A program made the position numbers and the translations under genes. Below, piece by piece: positions 1 through 10,228 of a DNA stretch of 33,121 bases; the stretch's first letter is position 1; the number at the start of each line of letters is the position of its first letter. Origin of the DNA: Perkinsus olseni (Eukaryota; Perkinsozoa; Perkinsida; Perkinsidae); NCBI GenBank assembly GCA_013115135.1, contig JABANP010000553.1:1-33121 (forward strand), read 5' to 3'. Below the pieces are notes generated by a model that was given only the letters and a program-made list of their open reading frames with translations, did not search any database and was not told the origin of the DNA.

Positions 1-86
1 GAGTGTCTCATCGGGAATGACAGTGGAGAAGAAGCGGCAGTCATCTTCCACGACAAAGCCGAGTGGAGTATCGCTGCTCTCAGCAT
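1..86 (-). CDS. Pepsin-like aspartic protease paralogue, 5' end only (cut by window edge)
   Basis: Reading the minus strand from an ATG at 84-86 gives 28 codons that line up with the start of the complete protease gene at 1174-2415: both begin M-x-R-A-A-I-L, continue with a hydrophobic signal-like stretch and reach the shared SFPM-(K/R)-H. The gene runs off the left edge, so nothing can be said about its catalytic residues. It lies in the same orientation as the two other copies in the window, which suggests local family expansion. The start is the first ATG after the hydrophobic leader and agrees with the paralogue. Confidence 0.6.
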   Translation of the reverse strand, partial: MLRAAILHSALSWKMTAASSPLSFPMRH

Positions 87-1173
87 TTGGGTTGAATAAC
101 TTACAGGGCGAGCTATGAAGAGCCTCCACTACGAGGGATTGCAGTCCAATCGACTACGACAGTACAGGTAACCAAATACACTAATACTATATCAATAATG
201 GTTCAGGGTTATCAGTCCCCCAATACAATCACGACTCACGACAGCGTCTCGTTGAATAGTGCTCAATACCCGTCACGAAGCACAACGGCATATACAGCCT
301 GTGCTGAGCACGGTGGAAACGCAGGAACGCCCGAAGGGAACGGAACCAACAGCAGCACGCCTGAACAATCGATAACAGTTTCTCTCGAAGTTCCACGGAG
401 ACTGCTGGTGATGGAAGGCATGTTACTCTTCTGCGTTACAAGTTAGATCGTTGAAGCACTCCCACGAGTCCACCAAGCATACCAGTACCATTTCCCTACG
501 AGCGAACCAGGCGTGTTCGGAAGAGTCTCAGCACGGGGTCTGATGGCTCACAGGGAGCATCACAAAGGTATGACTGCTCGAAACAGCACGGCACCGTACA
601 TGCTGCATCAACCCGGGGACTGTTCCCACTCGTTCGGATACGAGATTGGGATCGTGAACGCTTCAAGCGGCGTTCGTCCTCTCACCTATTCCCCTGGCTG
701 TGTTGGCCTATCGCGGATAACTAGCCTTCAACTGCAACATGAATTTTCGCTGCCGCGTCTCCGACCCTATGCATGGTATTACCCCGAGTTCATGCGCTAA
801 TGCTAGAATCAGCCAGTCTAATACTAACCACTCAATGCTCATGCAGGCTCAGTCCTACAAGGAAAGCCGTAGCGAGTTGCGGCGAGTGGAAGGAGATAGC
901 TGTTGCCGGAGGCACGGTAGCATTTCACCACCCAGGTCACTCAATGCTTTCCTACGGAGGAAAAGTCTCTAGGAATAACCCGCCCCGATAGCCCCACAGT
1001 GTTGACCCCATCTTAAACTAGACAGGCTTGAGGATTCATCAAGCATGCAGCATCAGACCCGCTGCTTTGGCGAATAGTGGCACAGATCACATCGAGCACA
1101 AAAAGCAGCAAAAGCAATTATGTGATGAACTTCCGAAACATCTTCGGACAAACCCGTCGATACCACAACGGCT
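87..1173. other. Intergenic region, no gene recognised
   Basis: Only short overlapping open frames occur here, with no domain-like sequence, no convincing splice structure and no clear repeat. It separates two tandem minus-strand protease copies, so it should hold the promoter of the complete gene's neighbour and the 3' flank of the left copy, but I see no specific motif. Confidence 0.4.
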
Positions 1174-2415
1174 TTATGGTCTCCGCCGGCAAAGGGGTCG
1201 ATGGATTCTGTTCCACGTCTCTAAAGATGTGATCGTGTTCACTACAGGCTCTTCGGGGGCTGCAAATCCGGCAACTCCGCGATTGAAGTCAACATGAACA
1301 TCGTGTTCAGTGAAGAAGGGACAGCCCAGGATAAAAACGTCCAAAGCGTTGTCGAAGGGAAGTTTGTCAGTCACAAGAAGACGACACCACTCTCCTCTAC
1401 ACACTTGCACATGTTGGCTTAAATGCATCTCGAGTGTGGTTTCGGTGTCTATATCGATCGCGATCACGGGGAGCTCGTCCATGACACTCGTGTGGAACCA
1501 AATCCATCCATTGATATCAACGAACGCGTCCACCTCGTCGAGCTGTATAGAGTGAGATAACTCCGACCTATTGGCGGTGCGATCATCGCCTAACTCCCAT
1601 TCTAAAGCCTCCCAGATCATTGCAAAAACCTTCTTGGGGACTACGGTGGCGTCAGCGCCGGTATCAATTATCAATTCGAGGCGGTCTTGTGGTACGTGCG
1701 AGAACTCCATCATTTCGTCCTCTTCGGACGGAACCCTTACTCGGACTGCTGAAGCAGCAATAGCGCTGGGAGATTTGGTCCAGGAAGCTGTCGTGAGGGG
1801 AAAGAAAGTCAAATTTCGGGTCTTCCGGAGGTCTTCGCCGAGTACCAACCTGCCATTTATACCAACGTAAAGCTCCGACGCGTGAACCGAGAAAGACGCT
1901 TGGGAGATTAGGCCAGCGCTCACAAGTTGGCCGATAAACGACGGCGTATCGACTTCAGCGTCCGTTTCAGGCGTGAGGTGGGCTGGTCCGAGCATAGCCA
2001 GGGGTTGAGCGCCGCTCTCTATGCGCGTGCTCCCAACCATCAAGCCGATTTCTATGTTTTCAACTTTCCGTTTGCCAACCCACAGAGACACTCTACGAAG
2101 CACGAACTCGTCTTCGCGCCCTTCAGCATACATGACTGAGTGTATTTTTTGCGTCCGCAAACTGGCGAGGTCACACGGGTCTGTTGGAGGGCAGAAGTAG
2201 CACCCCGAGACGAGATCCTTGCATGAGTTGGGGCCGTAGATGCTTTCGTACCAACCACCATGAATCAGGTATGACGTAAAGCTCGCACTGTCTACGAAAA
2301 GGTTTATGGGTTGACCGTCGAAACTCATTTCCACCATATTGTGTTTCATCGGGAATGATATTGTGGAAGCCAGTTCCCACGATACAGCCCAGAAAAGTAT
2401 CGCGGCCCTCGGCAT
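1174..2415 (-). CDS. Pepsin-like (family A1) aspartic endopeptidase, putative secreted, 413 aa
   Basis: This is a single-exon gene. The frame stays open to an upstream TTG, but the first ATG is at 2413-2415 and begins a hydrophobic leader (AAILFWAVSW) that looks like a signal peptide. Numbering from that ATG, the first active-site loop is LFVDSAS with Asp42 (pepsins usually have DTGSS), and the second is IIDTGADATVV with Asp251. The late motif VFILGCPFF...VDFNRGVAGFA matches the pepsin ILG-x-x-F/GFA ending, and GLISQASFSV matches the mid-domain strand. A Cys-rich patch (C65, C72, C75, C81) lies in the N-terminal lobe. Both catalytic aspartates are present, so activity is plausible, but the first loop is unusual. 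Proteolysis in the secretory pathway or outside the cell is inferred from the leader. Confidence 0.8.
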   Translation of the reverse strand: MPRAAILFWAVSWELASTISFPMKHNMVEMSFDGQPINLFVDSASFTSYLIHGGWYESIYGPNSCKDLVSGCYFCPPTDPCDLASLRTQKIHSVMYAEGREDEFVLRRVSLWVGKRKVENIEIGLMVGSTRIESGAQPLAMLGPAHLTPETDAEVDTPSFIGQLVSAGLISQASFSVHASELYVGINGRLVLGEDLRKTRNLTFFPLTTASWTKSPSAIAASAVRVRVPSEEDEMMEFSHVPQDRLELIIDTGADATVVPKKVFAMIWEALEWELGDDRTANRSELSHSIQLDEVDAFVDINGWIWFHTSVMDELPVIAIDIDTETTLEMHLSQHVQVCRGEWCRLLVTDKLPFDNALDVFILGCPFFTEHDVHVDFNRGVAGFAAPEEPVVNTITSLETWNRIHRPLCRRRP

Positions 2416-2740
2416 TAGAAGTGGGTCAAGCAAAGAACGTTACCGAGGCGCTGAGTTCAATTCCGGTGCGAACCTGCAGACTGGAAACGACATTGTGCGC
2501 GGATTAAGAGTGCGCCTCAACAATCGATAACTGGCTCGGCCAGTCTGGCTGGTAATTCAGGACTCGAAAAGTTGCGGCGGTATCGACAGCCTGTGGGTTC
2601 CGGCGTGTTTGGGGACTTTTGACAGGTTGGCGAAGCTGTCGTAAATGTGAAAGAATGAGCACTTACCGAAATAAAAGGACGATTGAGAGAGTAGTCATCT
2701 TTCTCACACTGCCCCGTCTCAAGGGCTGGCACTTTCGCGC

Positions 2741-2840
2741 GCCCCAAAAATACTTTCGATACCCAAAAAGTTCTATTAGTGCCCGAAAAGTTCTTTCACC
2801 GCCCCAAAAGTTCTTGCGGTGCCCGGAAAGCTGTTGAGTA
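2741..2840. repeat. Tandem repeat, 5 units of exactly 20 bp
   Basis: Five consecutive 20-bp units start at 2741, 2761, 2781, 2801 and 2821. Each follows the pattern (G/A)CCC-x-AAAAGTTCTT plus about six variable bases. Units differ by several substitutions but keep the exact period. Confidence 0.75.
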
Positions 2841-3496
2841 TCCTAAACCTCGCGATGGGTCGTAAAAGGTCATGTTCCCAGTTCAACGGGGTTGACAGTT
2901 CGGTATTTTCGTAATCTCAGTGGTTGTGATCTTCGTCCATGGAGTGCATAGCTGGGAAGTCCATTCTAAAGAAACTCGCCAAGGGAAACGAAGTGATCAG
3001 TCGAAGGAAGACATTTCCGTATAGCTATCATATACTGAGCGATCTAGTGGGGGATTGTGATCGAAAGACCCCAGTTATAACATAGCAGTGTTCGTATACT
3101 TCGTTTTCTTCCCAGGCGAATAGGTCCATTCTGACCGGTTCGAATCCCACACCCTGCTTTATCCCTGTGAATGTTGAATTGCTTCTTTGCGGTGCCTCAG
3201 TGGCGAGTAAGATGCTGAACTCTCGGCGGTTACCCGCCCCAACAGTTTCGGTTTCGGGTGCGTGTTTGCAGTGTACTATTGAGTTCTATTCCGTGTGATG
3301 GCCTTCCACCTTGTGAGTCCCACTTCGATGGTTAGCCTATAGTGGCGTCAGGTTTTCGGCAATTTGTCTAGGATTCAATATCATATTCCGAAATTTCACC
3401 TCATGATTCCACATGATGATTTCATATGATATGCTGAAGTGATGCATTTGCACGCATGCACTCTCAGAGCCAGCACGCGTGCAATGTCTCCTCCCA

Positions 3497-3522
3497 CATA
3501 CTCAAGGTATACATTGAGTATG
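3497..3522. repeat. Short inverted repeat
   Basis: The 9-bp arms CATACTCAA and TTGAGTATG are perfect reverse complements around an 8-nt spacer. No gene is nearby; the role is unknown. Confidence 0.6.
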
Positions 3523-4322
3523 ATAAGTGTTAATTACTATTTTGAGCGTACTTCCATGGTCGACGGTACGGTGTTTTGATAGGACTGACTCGTGCGTGAT
3601 TACTGCATCTCTGACTTCATGCGCAGCTTCGGTCTTGCATGATCCATTTTCCTCGTTCGAGGAGGCTAAAATTCGGACGCTGCTTCTTTCTCAGCCTCTC
3701 GCGAAGTGGAGGGGAGGAGTGCACCTGAAATTCGACACAATGTTTGGCATCATCTTAAATCCTTGGCAATTATTCCTAGCTAACTCTCGCTTAATCGATT
3801 GAGACACTCGGCTCGAGGCTTACCGGCTCCTCTTCAGCTTCCTTTTCTTCATCCATGCTCTCCTCGTTGGCTCCGTCGCAGCCTCCTGCGCATATCGAAG
3901 TTGGAGACGGTCGGCAAGAAACAGAATGTGCGGCCCAGTTACCTTCCGAGGCACTTTCCACGGCGGGAGAAGTGAGTACTCGTGCAGGGGGTAGTATCTG
4001 AAACCGGTTGACGTCTCATGATGAGACTCTCATCCTTCTCTTTCTCTAAAATTCGTGTTTCGGTTAAAGTTTCTCATTTATACTTGTTACGATTTATATA
4101 GTTCCTAGTGGATCCTTACGCGGTATGGAATTTGAGTGACCCGTACACTAAATGGTTGGTGGAATACTATTTTCTTGCTGAGGCAGTTTCTTGTGGTTTC
4201 CTTTTTCCACCGGGAGTACAGTACTGCAGTTAGTGTCACATCTTTCTTGGCGCGAGAATGTAGACGCTCAGTTTGTCGCGCAACAGCGGATATCGCATAG
4301 CCATGGACTATCCATGATGGGC

Positions 4323-4371
4323 ATTGTATTGAATACAATTTTGTTGGAATACAATGTATTCCAACAAAATT
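4323..4371. repeat. Nested palindromes
   Basis: ATTGTATT and AATACAAT flank one base at 4323-4339. Directly overlapping is a palindrome with perfect 17-bp arms at 4337-4353 and 4355-4371 around a single A. Both can extrude as hairpins. Confidence 0.75.
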
Positions 4372-4939
4372 CTAGATTGAGGAATTGTATATTCGACTGC
4401 TATATCCGTCGGTTTCATTGGATATCTATCATATATTGAATATATTATATTCATTTCGTGAATAGAATGTGTATGATCCTTCGTGATAATTCCCGAACTT
4501 CCTAGCGAGTATTTATCATCACGAATCGCATAGATTAAAGCACGTGTTCAGTAGTACTGAATCAGTACTGAAATGAACTGTCAAACACTTACGATGTGAC
4601 TTCTCGAGCTGCTCGGCTCAGCATTATCGCTTGCTGTGTCACGTGGCATTCCATGCGCTTCCAAGTCTCTGGCACTGGTCATGCATGGCTCGCTCCATGG
4701 GGCCTGGGGACTAGCCAGTGGGGAGTGAGCTGATGTGTCAGTAATGTGGGATTACCACCTACCTCTAGTGTCGCTTCATCCAGGTTCACCTGCGAAGAGC
4801 CGAACCTTGCATATCTTGGTGATCGACTCCTCGCAATAGTCGCTCCATAGGACTCGGCAGGTTGGACCTGGAAATGTGAGCCCGCTTCTATCCTTGTTAG
4901 CCGGTTTGTAACAGATCAATCGTCAGATAGAGCACTGAC

Positions 4940-4998
4940 TAGAGAGGACCAGTCAGAGAGGATCAGCCAGAGAGGATCAGCCAGAGAGGATCAGCCAG
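4940..4998. repeat. Tandem repeat, about 4 units of 14 bp
   Basis: The unit CAGAGAGGATCAGC recurs at 4954, 4968 and 4982, with a diverged first copy at 4940 and a partial last one. It lies just beyond the transposase 3' end. Confidence 0.7.
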
Positions 4999-5031
4999 TA
5001 TCGCACCCTCGAGGAGCTGCTTGATCGCGCT

Positions 5032-8000
5032 TCATTTTGGTTCGAGTCTTGGACACCTGAAAGGTGATTTTATGGGCGATAACACTAGATGTGGGATTTT
5101 CGGCGGGATACGATCGTTCGCGTCTTCGTAACTTCCGTTCTTACGTGTTCTAGTCGAGTCTTGGATCTTTCTGGCCCCCTGAGGATACAGCTTACAGCGA
5201 GTATGCATAGTTCGTTGATTCTCCATTTCTTTCAGCCTAGCCACATATTCTTCATCTATTTGCAATGCTTTTTTAGATGAGTGTCTGAGATGAACAGGAG
5301 CTGCTACCCGGATGAAGGCCGTCAGGCTTACCTCGGGCGGCCTCTTGGCTTCGGGCCATATGTGAGGAGCTCATTCATTTCGAAGCCCCCGACTGGTGAT
5401 CCCTCGAGGTATTGGAGTCCGATAGCGTGAATACACGGTGGTGATCTTCCTTGATAGCAGGTACAAGAGAAGCCATCATGCCGCTTCACCCAGAAGATGT
5501 TTTGTACTACTGCCTTGTACTCGGTGAAGTCGCTCCAATCACGACACGGTAGCCCATGGAGCCGATTGTAGTACTGTGCAACGATTTCGTCAAGCTTTTC
5601 TTGAGTGGGCACCACTTCTGCAAGGCTCGCACTGGCAACCAGGTAGTTTTCCTCGGAGTCGTCGGTGTAAATAGTCTCCTTCTGCCCAGGTGCCGCACGC
5701 AGAACCCGATCGGCCCACTTCGCGGCCTCCGTTGCACTCTGTGAATTGATAGATGGAGATCCGCCAGTGTATGCCGCCGCTTCGTCTTGGCAATATTCTT
5801 CCATCTCACGTAATAACCCCGGGAGGCTTGCCATGTTGGCGATACCACCTACGAGGAATTAACAGTATGCACGTGAAGCTCATTTGATAGGATTCGCGAG
5901 TTCGCGTAGTGCGTGCGGGAAAATATAGGAAACATAATGTCACTATTAATCATACCACTAGGACGAAGATATGATTAATGTCATTAACCATATCTTCGTC
6001 CTAGTGGTATGATTATCGTATCCCAGATATCATACAGTATGATCTTTAATTTAATGATCATACTGCATGATATCTGGGATATCATGATGATACGATAATG
6101 ATGGTATGCTTCATAGCATCATATTTCATGCATCTAGTTTCATGTTCCCAGTGTAGTGCGCAAGTACTGTATAATACTTGCGCTGTCGCTGAGAATGAAT
6201 GATTTCATCTATAAACGTGAACTCTTAATGTTTTTTTTTGAAAAGATGGTCGTCGCTCACCATTGAAAAACTTAGTAGGATGATTGATATTCCTTTCAGG
6301 TGTCACATTCGTTAAGAGTGACCCTCCCTCCCTCTGACACACCTCTCTTGATCCCACTATTTTTTCCTTCTATTGCACAGCTATGACGAGGTATACTCGG
6401 CGATAATCCTGCACATCCTTGGTACCAATAAGCTTTCCCGCATAACCATTGCTTGCGGAAGTACTCGGCCAAGGTAGGATAGAGCTGGTGCCACTTATGG
6501 AAGAACATTCTGGCCCCTTGAGCGAACACGTCGTCGGTCGGTGCTCTCTGTAGGGCTCTAATATCGTCTCGGAATTCGGCACGGCGTCCCTCTACGGCTT
6601 CCTTAGAGTTCTCCGTCTCCTTTGAGATATACTGCGGCAGGTTCTCCTTGACCTTCCGATCCATGTGAACCCAGCAAAATAGGCGTATTTTTGTCGGAGC
6701 ATTGGCAGCGACATCGGGCCAGCGGAAGCTACCATCGAGTCCCGTGTGCGTGAAGTCTCCGAGTACCTGTAAAACTCCATGTGCCTCATAGTGACTACCA
6801 TGACTTCTGATGATACTACCATGACTACTGATGATACTACCATGACTACTGATGCTACTAAGACTATGACCACTGATGCTACTAATACCGTGACTGCTGA
6901 TGCTACTAATACTATGACTACTGATGCTACTAATACTATGACTACTGATGCTACAACGATGACTACTGATGCTACTACCATGACTACTATGACTACTGAT
7001 GCTACTACCATGACTACTGATGCTACTAATACTATGACTACTGATGCTACTAATACTATGACTACTGATGCTACAACGATGACTACTGATGCTACTACCA
7101 TGACTACTGATGCTACTAATACTATGACTACTGACGCTACTAATACTATGACTACCGATGCTACTACCATGACTACTGATGCTACAACGATGACTACTGA
7201 TGCTACTACCATGACTACTGATGCTACTAATACTATGACCACTGATGCTACTAATACTATGACCACTGATGCTACAACGATGACTACTGCTGCCACTAAT
7301 ACTATGACAATTGATGCTACTAATACTATGACTACTGATGCTACTAATACTATGACTACTGATGCTACAACGATGACTACTGATGCTACTACCATGACTA
7401 CTATGACTACTGATGCTACTACCATGACTACTGATGCTACTAATACTATGACTACTGATGCTACTAATACTATGACTACTGATGCTACTAATACTATGAC
7501 TACTGATGCTACAACGATGACTACTGATGCTACTACCATGACTACTGATGCTACTAATACTATGACTACTGATGCTACTAATACTATGACTACTGATGCT
7601 ACAACGATGACTACTGATGCTACTACCATGACTACTATGACTACTGATGCTACTACCATGACTACTGATGCTACTAATACTATGACTACTGATGCTACTA
7701 ATACTATGACTACTGATGCTACAACGATGACTACTGATGCTACTACCATGACTACTGATGCTACTAATACTATGACTACTGACGCTACTAATACTATGAC
7801 TACCGATGCTACTACCATGACTACTGATGCTACAACGATGACTACTGATGCTACTACCATGACTACTGATGCTACTAATACTATGACCACTGATGCTACT
7901 AATACTATGACCACTGATGCTACAACGATGACTACTGCTGCCACTAATACTATGACAATTGATGCTACTACCATGACTACTAATGCTACTACCATGACTA

Positions 8001-10168
8001 CTGATGCTACTACCATGACTACTGATGCTACTAATACTATGACAATTGATGCTACTACCATGACTACTGATGCTACTACCATGACTACTGATGCTACTAC
8101 CATGACTACTGATGCTACTAATACTATGACTACTGATGCTACTACCATGACTACTGATGCTACTAATACTATGACTACTGATGCTACTAATACTATGACT
8201 ACTGATGCTACTGATACTATGACTACTGATGCTACTGATACTACGACTACTGATGCTGCTAATGCTATGACTACTGATGCTACTGATACTATGACTACCG
8301 ATGCTACTATGACTACTGATGCTACTAATACTATGAGTACTGATGCTACTAATACTATGACTACTGATGCTACTAATACTATGACTACTGACGCTACTAA
8401 TACTATGACTACTGATGCTACTACCATGACTACTGATGCTACTAATACTATGACTACTGATGCTACTAATACTATGACTACTGATGCTACTAATACTATG
8501 ACTACTGATGCTACTAATACTATGACTACTGATGCTACTACCATGACTACTATGACTACTAATACTATGACTACTGATGCTACTAATACTATGACTACTG
8601 ATGCTACAACGATGGCTACTGATGCTACTACCATGACTAGTGATGCTACTAATACTATGACCACTGATGCTACAACGATGACTACTGCTGCCACTAATAC
8701 TATGACAATTGATGCTACTACCATGACTACTGATGCTACTACCATGACTACTGATGCTACTAATACTATGACTACTGATGCTACTACCATGACTACTGAT
8801 GCTACTAATACTATGACTACTGATGCTACTGATACTATGACTACTGATGCTACTGATACTATGACTACCGATGCTACTGATACTATGACTACCGATGCTA
8901 CTATGACTACTGATGCTACTAATACTATGACTACTGATGCTACTAATACTATGACTACTGATGCTACTAATACTATGACTACTGGTGCTACTGATACTAC
9001 GACTACTGCTGCTGCCTGAGGAGGAGTCAGTAATTACTACCTGTGCAAATCCATTGCTAATCGCATCGGCACTATCCGCTACTAGTATCTTCGGATCGTG
9101 CACAATCGCGGCGCCTCTGACCTCTGATAGCCTCTCGCATTGATTTTTAACTGACTGTATCATCCGAGCAATACTCTCCCCTGTCTCAGTTTCGGTAATA
9201 CCAATCGATATCAACCGGAAATGACCGTCTACCAGAGCACCATACAAGACCGTTGGCTGACCCTTCCACGAGACGTGGTGAGTATGATCACAACTGACTA
9301 TCGGGGCCGTTGCATAAGTCTCCAATAGATACGGCGTTGAGAGATGGATCTCTAGCCCCCACTTGGGATCATAGGAGTAATGGATGCAGAAGGCCTCGTT
9401 GGGATCATCAGGTATAGATGACTTTTCGGTACAGTAGCGAGCAATGTCTGCCCGTGACGCACCAGGAGGAGGCCTGGAATCGGCAGCATGAAGTCGGTTG
9501 CGGGTTTGATACAGCCTGTTGTTTATACACTTCCGCGGATTCTCTATGCCTTCGAGTACCCCCCGCTTCCTCAGTACTCGCTCTATACGACTGGGCTTCG
9601 CATTGCAGTCGACGAACTCATCGATTTGGCGGAGAATATGTTGAGGAACCTGTGCTGTGCGTGTCGGCAGGGAAGTGCCATCCCTGAGGTGAGGACCGTG
9701 TATCCCAGCTTGTATTTCGACCGTATATCGTCCATCAGGACGGCGGAGAATTGTCCCAGAGAAGTCGCAGCGCTTCCAACCCTTCATGTTGCTGTACTGA
9801 CATACCAACCGCTTAACAGATGTACCATCCTTCTTCAGATACGCACGACCTTTAGACCGGACTCCGCATTGAATGGCGGCCTCAAGGGACCTCTTCGCCA
9901 TCTCCTCGTCGTCATAAATTTTGTTGTCGAGGGGCATATATGTTCTGTATGATCCCTTGGACGCGCCAGCTAGATCTTGGTCACGTGAATCACTCGGAGA
10001 GGTGAGTGGTTGTGGCTGTTCGCCAGGTGAACTTGTATTTTCATCAGTTCTCGGTAGACTCGATAGAAGCTCAGATAACGTCGCAGCTTGGGCAGGGGTC
10101 ACGGAGATGGAGACCGACCCCTGGGACCTGCTGCCGCTGCTTGGTGTAGACGCGTCACGAGTTGCCAT
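5032..10168 (-). CDS. MULE (Mutator-like) transposase with SWIM zinc finger, four-exon model, 785 aa
   Basis: My model has exons 10168-9041, 6766-6307, 5848-5332 and 5284-5032, and all phases agree. The start is the first ATG of the frame (10166-10168). The N-terminus is Ser/Pro-rich, followed by a Cys/His zinc-finger-like module near residues 105-165. The transposase core has candidate acidic residues D294 (CDHTH), D365 (LVADSADA) and E509 (AIEGKNSG), with RLFCWVHMDRK between the second and third. A SWIM finger CTC-x7-CIH lies at residues 658-670, followed by an AT-hook-like PRGRPR. Intron 1 is the minisatellite at 6767-9040, with donor CAG|GTAGTA and acceptor TTTTACAG|G, both phase 0; intron 3 is 47 nt. 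If the last intron is retained, the protein ends at 5328. The core reads intact, so the element may be functional; I did not find its terminal inverted repeats. Confidence 0.82.
5948..6081. repeat. Two consecutive long inverted repeats inside MULE intron 2
   Basis: The first has perfect 26-bp arms at 5948-5973 and 5989-6014. The second has 26-bp arms at 6019-6044 and 6056-6081 with one mismatch. A third hairpin with 9-bp arms (GCGCAAGTA/TACTTGCGC) lies at 6158-6183. All fall inside the inferred 458-nt intron 5849-6306, so the transcript could fold strongly there. They resemble foldback or MITE-type insertions. Confidence 0.8.
6787..9012. repeat. 2.2-kb minisatellite of 24- and 21-bp units (MULE intron 1)
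   Basis: Most of the block is built from two unit types that share GATGCTACTA and ATGACTACT: a 24-bp form with ATACT in the middle and a 21-bp form without it, plus a 21-bp variant with ACAACG. Because unit lengths are multiples of three and contain no stops, at least one frame on each strand stays open for more than 700 codons. I read those frames as by-products, because clean splice sites flank the block and removing it restores a contiguous transposase core. Confidence 0.9.
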
Positions 10169-10228
10169 TTGGAGTACGTACTCTCTGCTCTTGAAGTAGA
10201 ACAATGCTTTATTCTCAGATTTACTCAC

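Larger units (their letters stand above)
2416..5031. other. Long intergenic region with small repeats and palindromes, no gene recognised
   Basis: No open frame here has homology-like sequence or a plausible splice structure. The region is AT-rich in its middle and holds a 5x20-bp tandem repeat, several perfect or near-perfect inverted repeats and a 4x14-bp tandem repeat, listed separately. It lies between the protease upstream region and the 3' end of the transposase gene. Confidence 0.4.
5032..10168 (-). mobile_element. Mutator-like DNA transposon body, ends not defined
   Basis: The coding region described in the MULE entry implies a DNA transposon. I searched both flanks by eye for terminal inverted repeats and a target-site duplication and could not assign them, so these coordinates are only the coding span. 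The unknown gene at 10229-11619 lies 60 bp upstream in the same orientation and might be element cargo or a host neighbour. Confidence 0.5.

Noticed and set aside
3120..3165. tRNA-like T-arm text GGTTCGAATCCCACACC
   Set aside because: The flanking bases do not form a T stem, and no D arm, anticodon arm or acceptor stem can be drawn upstream.
6787..9012. CRISPR-like array
   Set aside because: Units are contiguous with no unique spacers, and the sequence is clearly eukaryotic.
6779..9019. 746-codon plus-strand frame of MTTDATNT repeats and a 732-codon minus frame of VVASVVIV repeats
   Set aside because: Both are shadows of the 21/24-bp minisatellite with no non-repeat domain. The plus frame also crosses the transposase intron antisense.
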